In this document: positions 32,601-44,600 of the stretch, piece by piece | Numbering within the stretch: the first letter of the stretch is position 1 | How the letters are laid out: each line of letters begins with the position of its first letter | Assembly (NCBI GenBank): GCA_023053575.1 | Contig: JAKZAP010000013.1 | Coordinates: 5,838,001 to 5,902,000 of the forward strand | Direction of reading: 5' to 3' | DNA length: 64,000 nucleotides | Source of the DNA: Branchinecta lynchi | Taxonomy: Eukaryota > Arthropoda > Branchiopoda > Anostraca > Branchinectidae | The notes under the pieces: generated by a model | Seen by the model: only the letters and a program-made list of their open reading frames with translations | What the model was told of the DNA's origin: nothing | Database searches by the model: none | Translations under genes and position numbers: made by a program

Positions 32601-35600
32601 TTTTGGATGTTTTCTCATCGCTTTCAAAAATCATGGACAACAGGGCCCAACCAGCGCACGACGTCGTCCACTGCTTCCTGACCGAAGATTCGACGTCGTC
32701 CACTGCTTCCTGACCGAAGATTGAAAATTAAGTGTCTTTTTCTGCGGGTTTGTGTTTTGTTTATTTTGTTTATTTTCTTAGCGTTTCTTGCGTTTACCCT
32801 TATACGTCACATCTACTTTGATTTTCAAAATGGCGGGTCATAAATAAATTACTTACTTACTTACTACACTAAAAATGGATAAAGCAATGTACTGGGGTGG
32901 GACTGGTGGGAGAAATATATTATATACGTTAAGTTCAGTTATTTAAAATTAGAAGTTTAAAGAGATTAAGAATTGTTTAAAGTAACAGTGGAAAGGTAGG
33001 TACAACAGTCGTATCACTGAGAAGAGGAAGATGGAAAAAACTGATCCTTTTCAGATCTTCTTATCACAAGACCAAAGTTTTTGAGGGGATCCCAAAAATT
33101 TCAAATTTGATTAGACAATTTGGTCTTGTAGATATCCGGTCTTTGTCATACTCCTTCAAAGTTTTTACCATTAAAATTTAAAAACAGAATAAGGCCAATG
33201 GCTAATCATCTGAGAAAGCTAAGTTAAGATATGGGTTCAGCATGTGCGTTTACCCTTATACGTCAATCTACTTTGATGAAATTTAACTGATCAAAACTAC
33301 GTAACTTACTTCTGCCAAATTTCCGATTTCGGCCGGATTCCGGGCAAACTACTTGCCCCGTTGTTCGGCAAAAACTAAAGACCAAAAACGAATTCAGCAT
33401 ATATTCTTACCCCTATATTGAACCTCTTAATCAACTTCAGATAACAAAAATTTCAGTTTCAGCCAAATTCCGGGCGAACTATATGTCCGGGTAGAAAGTG
33501 ATTGACATATATGGATTCAGCATGTCTTCTTGCCCTAATATCAAAAATCTAATCAACCTCAGATAAAACTTTTACTTTTAACAAGTTTTCCGGTTTTGGC
33601 CGGATTCCGGGCGAACTACTTGTCCGGCTAGAAAATGATTTCATATATATGTGTTTAGCATGTACTTACCCCTAACCCAAACATCGAATGAACATCAAAT
33701 AAAATTTCACTCTTAACAAATTTTCCGGTTTTGTCAGGATTCTGGGCGAATTACTTGTCCAGTGGGAAAATAAGTTTCATATGTGTTCAGTATGTCTTGT
33801 ACCCAAGGCCGTCTCCAGGGGGGGGGGGGTTGAATCCCCCCCCCCCCCGAAACATACAAAAATATACTTTTTTTAGGCTTTTCAATCTGATCCGTGTCTT
33901 TTTTGTGCTTTCTTGTGCGACCCGCAGGCACCCCCCTCCCCTCTCCCGAAGTAAATTCCTGGATACGGGACTGCTTGTACCCCTAAATCGACTATCTCAA
34001 TAGATGCTAAAAAATGTTTGATTCGACCCTTAATTTGAACCCTTCCCCCACCCTAAATGTAGGGCTACAGAGCCCATCTACGAACTCGACCTGTCCCTTG
34101 AAGCAAAGAAGCCTCATACCAAGTTTCATCAAAATATCTCACTCCCTGCGAGAGTTATCATAATGACAGGCGCACGGACAGAAGAACAGAGGGAAACTTT
34201 TACGAAGTCAAAGGCATCCCTCTACTTACATTTTAGGACCCCCCCCCCCAAAAAAAAAAAAACGCAATCTCTAGTACCCCGTCAGAGGGCTATTTGAATG
34301 AGTCAGAAGAGCTATTTGAATGAGTCAATTAAATCATTAGCCGAGATCCTGGCTACGATCTCATGTGGTAGCTGCTACTGGATTTTGTGAAGAATCCTGC
34401 GGATTTCAACTATACGTGAGTATGACCAACGATAACCGCACCCAACCACCAATCTGACTTCAGCCAACTGCTTCCTGATACGCCCAGTTTGACACACAGC
34501 GTGACCGGGTCCCAGTCCTTTATAGATTTTCCTCACGTTATATGACATGTAATATTCACACGATATACCTCACAACTTTCTTTCTCCTCCCATCAAACGC
34601 ATCATTTTTCAACACGCAAACATTCGCACTCAAATCTGCTTAACCTTATTATCGGAGTTAAGGGGGGGGGGTATTAGACTTGGTAGATATCATAATCACA
34701 GACAGCAGGTTGGGGAGACGAAAGGACTTTCCATGCTAACTATATCCCTCACTCACTCACAATCAATCAATAATTTTATTAACCCATATGAAAATGGCGC
34801 AGAACGTGCCAATAAAGAGTATATAAAAATAATAAAGGAAATAAAAAGAAAATGAAAAGAAAAAGATCCGACTAAACTAAACGAAATGACAATACAAACG
34901 CACTATAATACGGATGGCACCTGTCTAGAGAGGAGTCAAACTCGGCACGGCGTTGGGCCACAGCCACAAACGGATCAGTAAGGCCGTAAAGTTGAGTAAC
35001 TTTGCGGTTACGAGCCCACGGGGGAAGGCCGAGTAGGTACTTGGCATACTTATAGAACAATTTACGAATTGTCCTTAAATCAGTTATGCTAAATAACCCC
35101 TAAAAAGGAGATAGGGCTAGAATGTGGGGGATTGTGTAACTGGGGATTATTTTGTGCCAAAATATTTCTATTATAACGGGTTTTAGCACTAATTAATAGA
35201 CCGTAAGCTGCTGTAGCCTTCACGCCGAAATGTCCGAGTAATCCAGCACGGGTACGTTTCAGGTCGGTACCAAGTGGTAGACCGAGATAAGCTAGGGACG
35301 ACGAAAGCCGAGACGAACGCTGGATACTGGAATCAGTCAAAGAAATTGTAGCACTATCGGAACCTGGTCGATTAAGATTAAGCTTGATGCATTCACTCTT
35401 ACTCGGATACAATTCTTCTCTGTCGAGGCCAGAGTTTTACTCATATTAAAAATTCATCAGCATAATTTAGTAGCGACAGGTCCGGACCTCGAAAAATAAA
35501 ACTCATTTCTAAAATAAATGACAGTGTATCCCTGAATCTCGTTCGGATCCCAAAACGGGAAAATAGCATAACAGAACTGACACTACATCGCTGTTGAAAA

Positions 35601-38600
35601 GCAAAGCCCTGAAAGCAAAGTAGTAATTCCCGGAAACCCCGGTAACATTCGGACAGAGAATCGCAGGGCCAACCGTCCGGATTTCCGTTTTATTTTACAG
35701 CAAGACGATTCCGAAAAGAGCAAGAAACACAACAGAACTCCTGGAAACGCTGGCTAAAGCACAATGACATCACGGCCGTGACGACACATTCTTGCGAATC
35801 CAAATCACGAATGTTCTTTTTTGATCTTTGCAAAGTACTTACTGATTCCACTCCGCTTCTAAATAAGGAAACTGACCATGGCATTCGTGACTTCACATCA
35901 CTCGTGGCAAACGACTAAGTTTTGCCAAGTTGAATTGTGATCAAGAAGTTCAAGACTCGGTAATGAGACAATATTATATAGAAGTGGGATCAACATGCTC
36001 GATCAGAGCAAACTAACACTAGAGAGTGGCGCAAAGAATTCAAGAATCAAGCCCCCCCCCCCACCAACTCCCCCACAGTGTCCGAATCTGGTCCGGCGAT
36101 GTATCTAGGACTTACGCTCGTTCTTCCCACCAAGATCCCGATCCCTCCACTCTAAGCTTTTCTCAAGATTTCCGGTTCCCCCCTCCGACTCCCGCCAAAG
36201 TCACCGGATCCGATCCGGATTTCAACTGGGTCGTCTGAGACTTGTCATCTTTCCGAATATCAAGTTTCATTAAGACCCGATCACTCGTTGAAAAGTTATA
36301 AATACCTCAAGATTCCGGATTCCCCCTTCCTCCACTCCTCCCCAGACCTGACATGGAACATCTGAGACGATAGCTCTTCCCACTCGACAAGTTTCATTCA
36401 AATCCAATGACCCATTCAAAAACTGCCCGTGCCACTAGATGGCGGATTCCCAATCCCTCCACTCCTCCCACGATGGTCGGATCGGGGAAACAACTATTCT
36501 CAAGTCAATCTATTCGGGTCCCTGATACGCCTACCAAGTTTTTCGCATCTCTGACATCTCCTCTTCCTCCCCACAAAGTTAGACTCGAACCGGAGCATAT
36601 CTGCAAATTTCCGGTTCCCACTTCATCCTCTTCGTACCGTGGCCGGCTCTAGAAGCCGCCCCCTCCAACTCCCCCACAAGTACTAGATCCGGTCCGGACT
36701 TCATGTGGAACATCTGAGACGATAGCTCTTTCCACTTGCCAGGTTTAACTCAAATCCAATCGCCCGGTGAAAAAATTTTGCATGCCAGTATATTCTGGAT
36801 TCTCCATCCCTCTACTCCCCCCACAACGGCCGGATCGGGGAAACAACTATTCTCAAGGCAATCTGTTCTTGCCCCTAACACGCCTATCGAATTTCATCGT
36901 CCTAGTATCGAACTTGCGGGATCACCGAATTCCACCCCACCCCCGTAACTCCCCCCACAGTGCCCGAATCCAGTCCGGTTATGTCAGCGATGTACCTAGG
37001 ACTTGTGCGTGTTCTTCCCACCAAGTTTCGTCCCGATCCCTCCACTTTAAGCGTTTCCCAAGATTTTCCGTTCCCCCCTTCCCCTCCTCCCAAAGTCACC
37101 GGATCCGGTCCGGATTTTAAGTGGGTCGTTTGAGGCACGAGCTCTCCAAATATCAAATTTCATTAAGATCCGATCACCCCCCCCCCCCACGATGCTCGGA
37201 TCCGGGAAGTGACTATTTCCTACTTAATCATTTGGGGTCCCTGATACATCTGCCAAATTTCTTCGTCCTAGCATATATGGAAGATGGAAGTCCCCGAACT
37301 AACAAAGCCCAGACCAACCGACTGGCCGACGGACGGACAGTTATTGTCAGACATTGCGATCACTAAGAGCAGCATAAAAACACGTAGAGTTCAGACAGTT
37401 TTTCTAGTATTGTGATTACAGGCTCACGAACATGAATAATCATGGTTATTCCCATATTTTCCATATACCCCACAATTAACAAAGCAACGAACTTCATAGC
37501 AGAATGACTTTGGCCCATAGAAACGCACTGCGTGCCAGAACAGACGCCCACAGCTTTGTGATCTTATTTGCTGAAATCTCAGCTTTCTGCTTGGCTACAA
37601 GCTTCGCTGACTAACCCTAGGTTCACACAGAGCAAATCGCGGCGATGAACGAGATTTTACAATCGCAGCGACAGAAGATTTGTATCGTATGGATGTTCAC
37701 ACTGAATTTTCGTCGGCAACATAATTTAACGCGAAAAATAATTAAAATAATTAAAAATAAACCTTAAAATAATAAAAAATAATTAATTTTTCTAAAATGA
37801 ATCATCAAAAGGGTCGTCCATGTTGCTGTTGCGTGCATAAAATCGTACTGTCGCCCGATTAAAATTGAATTTTACCAACATTGAAAATCGCCTGACGAAG
37901 CAACAGAAATCGCTGATTTTGGCGACGGCCGATATCGCCTCAGTGTGAACCTAGGGTAACACTGAAGGAACCGAAAGACGTCATAGACTAAGAACTAGCG
38001 AGATGGAATCAACCTCTAATGCAACAAACCTTCGATCTAAGAACTAAGCAGTGGGGACGTCTGTAAGTTCACTTCCTCTTGTACCTTCTATTACACCATC
38101 TCTGAACTCGGAGCAGGCTTTCCAGCTGGATCTGATCGAACAAGTTTCCATAGGACTAATGACACCAAACTTGGCGAGAACTGCTTCCAAGAAAACCTGG
38201 ATGAAGGCCGGAATAGTGCTTGGGAGTTGGGAATAGTCTTCACCACTGGAGTTTTTCTGGCACCTTGCAATCAAGTGTAGGGCCAACCAGGAAGTTTGCA
38301 AAGGGTAAAAATGCCGACATGAAACAAGTAGGCCACCAACAAAACGAGAAAGCTATTTACTACGGGATGTGAGAAAATCGGAGATGGAACGACTCGAAGC
38401 AAATCCGATTTCGCCCGTGCCAACGTCAGCTAAAATCCGAGTTACGCTAGATGCCCACATACAAGAAAGTTACCTTCAAGGACCCCTCTTGCTTTTGCTC
38501 TACTGACCTCTTAAATTTCCCTATTTACAAAATCCTTGTGAATCACTTTATTTGAATTTATCGCTTTTGAGCGCTAGACGAGATTTTCCTGGGTTGCCAG

Positions 38601-41600
38601 ACAATAAGTTGTTTTTGGGATCCCAAAATGATATTGACGGGATACCTATGGCTTCGTAAAGTTTGTCCGTCTGTTAACACAATAACCCTCCAAGTGGATG
38701 AGATATTTTGTTCAAACTTGGTATAAGAATTCTTTGGGTCAATGTACAGGTCAAGTTCGTAGATAATGTCTGTACCTCTATATTCAGGGGCAAGGCCGTA
38801 TCCAGGGGGGGTAGGGGGTTGACCCCCCCCCCCCCCCGAAACACACAAAAATAGTCATTTGTATAGGCTTTTCCCTCTGATCCCAAAGTAAATTCCTGGA
38901 TACAGGCCTGTTCAGGGGTGGCGGAGGGGTTCCAGGTTGAGGGGCAAACAAAATATTTTAACTGCTAATGTGATAGTCGACTATGCGGTAAGAAGACACG
39001 CTGAACACGATGGTGAAAACCATTTTCTCGCCGGATAAGTAGTTCGTCCGGAATCCGGCAAAATCGGAAAAATGATGATGAAAACGATTTTCTCGTCGGA
39101 CAACTAGTTCGCCAGGAATCCGGCGGAGGGGTTTCAAAGTAGGGGGCGAAGAACTATCATTTAAAAGCCAATGAAAGCCGAAAAGCTAAGGCGAACTGCA
39201 GGCAGAGCAAAAGAGATGGTGTCACTGAACGGCGAATCAAGAACCTTTCGACCGTTCAAAGATGGATCGAATTAAGATTGAACTTTTGTTTTTTACCAAA
39301 TTTCCGGTTTGGCCGGATTCCAGGTAAACTTTTTGTACAGCGAAAAAACTGTTTTCAGTTCCGGATTCAGCTTGTCTCCTCCCCTATATCGACTATTTCA
39401 TTAGGTTTTAAAACTTTCTGGAAAATTTCCAGTTTCGGCCGGATTCCGGGCGGCCTACTTGTCCGGCAAGAAAACAAAGTTATAACAAACTCAGCATTTC
39501 TCGTTACGAACCCGTAAATTGAACCTCTAATTTTCCGGTTTGGGCCGGATTCCCGATGAACTACTTTTCCGGCGAGACAATAAGTTTCATAATCGGATTC
39601 AGCATGTCTCCTTACCTCTAAGCTGACAGAACCCATCTGCGAATTTGACCTGTACTTCGACCCAAGGAATCCTCTTACCAAGTTTGAACAAAATATCTCA
39701 ACTCCTTCGAGAGTTACCATGCCAAAAGACGGACAGACAGACTGACGGACAAGCTTTACGAAGTCACAGATATCGCGTCACTAACGTTTTTGGATCCCCA
39801 AAACCAAGGATTTCTAGCTTCAACTTTCGACAGTTTTAATTATACGCGGGATGACAAAATCACGAAACTATAATTACTGCAAAGCGAAGGTGGCTCCGGT
39901 GAAGTTCAATGACACAAAACCGAGCCGACAAGCAAAGTTTATTCGCTCGAGCGAAAGTGATTTAGGTGAATAAATGGATTCCTCTAGCCAAACCACAGCT
40001 CTTAGCAAGACACATTTTTTGGCTAATGGAAGTGGCTCTTCTGCATAATTCAATTTGGGTCTTTGTTACACAAGGATAAACATATGCAAAACAAAAATGT
40101 ACACACTTTTATGCTAATCAAATGACAATATTCACTATCGGACGATATAAAAAAAAAAGATATTTCAAAGAGGGGCAAATTAGATATTTCTTAAGACATC
40201 CAGATGAGATATGAACAATTACATTCCGGTTATAATTTAGCACTAAAGTAGGGATTAGGCATTTTATATTTTATATTGCTTTGTCCTTTTTTACTGCACT
40301 TACGCCCTTGGGCAGAGCGTCAGATATTCGTCATTCATTCACTGAAGTGTCAGACAGTTTTCGCCCACCACACAACAGCGATCACATTTTCCAAACCTTT
40401 CGCATTATAATAATAACTCATTTATTTGTGTTTGCATTCGCCCATAATATCATTTGCTGTGGGTTATTATCTAGGTTGACAGAAACATTTTGCACTGCAC
40501 TAGATGCAATGATTGCAATGCGCTTGTTCTTTATTTCAGCTGAATAATTCGAAATGTTATTCCTCGCAATCTGATGGAAAATTCTCGTACGGATTTATAA
40601 GCCCATCACAAGTCTAGCTTCTGAATGAGTGGGCCGCAATATTTGTTATCTTTGTTACAGTAAAATATTTACTGATTTTAGTGAATAACATTGCAGTGGA
40701 TACCAGACAAAAGAGAGGAGGTACTTTCCGCTAGTTTGGCTTCTCGTCAAAGCGTTAAAGATGTAAAGTCCCAATTCAGATTTTACTATTAAACAAAAGA
40801 AATGAATAAATGAAAATAAATGAAACGGCTCTCAGTAAGAAAAGGTCCACTCCGGATTTTTCAGACTGATCTAATACTAAATAATTTCCCCAAATAGTAG
40901 GTTAAGAAAGCGGATTACTTTCGGTTAACCTTTACAAAAGAGAACTTCAAACCGAGCAACAATACCACACAAAAGAGCTTAGAATACCTTCCGCTAGTTT
41001 GGCTTCTGCACGGAAGGGTAAAAGATATAAAGTTCCAATTCGGTATTGACGCATTTCCAAAGTACTAACAAGATTATTTACCAGAATATCCAACACCGGA
41101 CAATTCTAAAGAAGCTCCGAATACTACTTGGAGGAAGAAATACAAAATTCTGTTTTCCAAAGCGGTTAACTCTATACCCAGTTGCCCAAGAACGGGGGGG
41201 GGGGGGGCGATTTTATTAAATACTTCCAGACCACAGGATCTTTGAGTACACGAAACTTCATCGCCATAAGTCCAGCCGTGGCCAAGCTACAAACTTAAAG
41301 GGACCATTGTCCCTTGGAACGGGATGTTTCTTTCCCAAATGTACGACACTAAATGTTTTAAAAGAATTTTGCAGAGGCTTTGTGGCCTTTTTCTGCAATA
41401 TATTATTATTATTATTATTGTGTTTACAATGCTAATTCAACCAACTTCCGTAACTGTAAAGCCCCGAGACCCAAATTTCATATGTTACGTTATAAAACCG
41501 CTAACTACACCTCACTAATCTTTGCACTTGCCTCAATCCAATATTTTCCATGCGCATTATACCACCAACAAGTGTTCGCGTGTGCAAAGCGCTTAACTCT

Positions 41601-44600
41601 ATACCCAGTTGCCCAAGAACGGGGGGGGGGGGGAATCTTATTAAACACTTCCAGACCGCAAGATCTGTAAGACACGAAATTTCATCTCCATAAGTCCAGC
41701 CGCATATGAAATTTGAGTCTCGGTGCTTTACAGTTACGGAAGTAGGTTGCATTAGCATTGTAAACACAATAATAATAATAATAGTAAATTGCAAAAAAAA
41801 GGCCACAAAGCCTCTACAAAATTATTTTGAAACATTTAGGTGTTACATTCTAAAACCGCTAACAACACCTCACTAATCTTTGCACTTGCCTCAATTCAAT
41901 ATTTTCCATGCGCATTATACCACCGACAAGTGTTCCTTTATGCTATAGATGCCTAAGACCGGTTATCTGAACTTTGCCCTGTTTTTGCTAGAAGTCAATG
42001 GGCCTGAGAAAATGCTTAAAACATCCAAAGCAGTGGCTAAATTGTTAAAAGCATAGCCTGGTTTTACAGTATTAAATTAGTTTTGAATATTGAAATTTTG
42101 AACAGTGAGTAGTGTGAGTTCTGCTTTCTAAGTCAATGGTCTATTTGGGCGGAACATTGCTTCTAACCAGTAGTAACCCAGATAATTTCGTAAACCACAT
42201 TGGCCTGACATATCACAAAAAATCAACGAAGAAACCAATGAAAATGGGGTTTGTAAAGGCCAACGAATATACTGAGATAAAAGGCGCATATTTCGGGAGG
42301 ACAATCGCCTCCCTTCTTCAGCGCTGACAGAGAATTTTGAGGGAAAATGCCAAAACAAGGATGAAGATCAACCAGATCGACAACCAATAAAACCAGACTA
42401 AAGCAGAAAACCAACAAGATATCGAAAATTATTCTTCCAATTTTGTTTTAATTTTAGATTTCTTGTTGGTTGTTTTCTGCTTTGGTATGGTTTTATTGGT
42501 TGTCGATCTGGTTGATCTACATCCTTGTTTTGGCATTTTTCCTCAAAACTTTCTGTCTCCGCTGAAGAAGGGAGGCGGTTGTCCTCCCGAAATATTCGCC
42601 TTTTATCTCAGTATTTTCGTTGGCCTTCCAAACCCCATTTTCGTTGGTTGCTTCGTTGATTTTTGTGAGTAGTAACCCAAATCCGGAACTGACGGAAACG
42701 GAAAGATGCGAAGCTCCCCGTAACACGAATTACCAGTCGCCTACACTACAATTATCAACCCTGTTCAACGACCGACCGATACGCCATACGTACACAACCG
42801 GACGCACCAGAAAGCTACCCAAGAAGACCTAAAATGCATGAGAAAAAATAGCATAGCGAAGTAAAAACCAAGATTCTGCATGAAAAAAAAAAAACTACAG
42901 CCACCAATCAGGACACGCCCTTCACGTCAAGATAGGAAAAAGGACAGTGCAAAATAGGTGCTACCCCCACCAAAAAATTCCCCTAGCCTCCTGGCTGAGT
43001 TATATCAAAATACAACTTGAAATCGACTCGACGGGCGAGCTTACGACTATTGTATCCATCGACGCGCTACGGTTTCTCTCTCATGCGTCATGACTTGCAA
43101 GCAGTCAGTACGATGATCTATCCACCTACCCGTTTTATGGTTGGGTATTCCGAATCTTATGGTGTGGACAAAGATCAGGGTTTCCCCACTCAGTTTTCAG
43201 CACTTCCATCATTCCGGCCAGGAAAGAAAGAGAAATACGGTCCCTAAATGGCAGAGACCGATACCTCTGCCAGGACTTGAACTCGGGACCGATCTTTAAC
43301 ATGTTTAACATTAATTAGTAATTACATGCCTCAAGAGCTTGTGAGGCTGCTCAAAGTCGCTCGACACGAGCAGGTTTTCAGGTCGGATAATATGTTAATC
43401 CGGAATAACAGCTGACCCTTTCTCATCTGTCTTCATATGAGAGATGGACCTCACTAGGGATGCTTGTCTCTAGCTTAATTGGTTGCATCTTTTTAGTAAT
43501 TTGTTGGTCTCGTATGGCCCTCGCTGAATAAAAAAAGTTATTGTTATATTAATTTCAGCAAACCAATAACTTACTTGGAGATAGAGCATGCACGTTTTCT
43601 TCCTGGCGTCGACCAACGCTCGTCTCCTCCTTCCCTCGGATCCCTTCACCCATCCTGAATAAAGCTCTTTGTCAATCACAGGTCCAAGTTCCGGATTGGA
43701 ACCCTCTTGAGATCTCTTGTTTCGACTAACAACTTTTCCACGAGTTTCCGACGTGTTACTAACCACATACTGCGGAGTTAAATTAAATTCAGGCAATCCG
43801 CTGCCACCACTTATCACAGAACCACCATTGACACTTTTGGCACTAGGGCACGAACTCGATTCGCAGGAGCTGAGCCCTTCTTCCACGCGCTTTAAATACA
43901 CACCATGTGAGGCGCAACTGTCTTTGTTCGGATGGAGCACGTCGGAATCCCGGTAGGCAACGGCCGGAAATCCGACCGTATCCGGAAAGTAGCTGGAAGA
44001 AGGCTCAAAGTAATAAATTTCGTTCTTCGTGTCGATGCTACCCTCGAAGGAACCGTCGTGTCGTACGATACCGGAAACCTCCGCGTGGACGTCATCTAAA
44101 AAGTACGAGAAAAATCAACTTAGCTCAATTTGTAGTCAATCAGTCATCATATTTATTCCTGAATATCTGTTTCACAACATAATAACATAGGACTGTCAAC
44201 TTAGACCAAATTAACTGATATTTACAATTCACTTGTACGACTGCATAACTTTGTCACAAAGTCAAACGGTATAAACCAATATAAAATATGTAATACTAGA
44301 TTAATTGTCAAAACATTATACGTGTCTTCATTTGTTAAAAACTTCACAAAATATGGCAGAAATGACTTAAGGAATCTATCAGAAGAGTGACTATGTGGGT
44401 TTGTAGCGTTAATTTATTTGCCAGTCTGGTAAAAAGATAAAGTTAACAGTTAGGTTCGTTTCCAGGCATGGGGCACCGATTGAACACTTTGAAATCGCTC
44501 CCTTCGATGAACGAAGGTTGAAACTCTGCATGGAGTTCGGTATTAAATCTTTGAATCACCAAATGCCCTTCCGAAAAGCTGACAAAAACTCTCCCTCGAA

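Noticed and set aside
43717..43956. Plus-strand frame at 43717-43956
   Set aside because: Antisense shadow of the ADAM10 prodomain exon.
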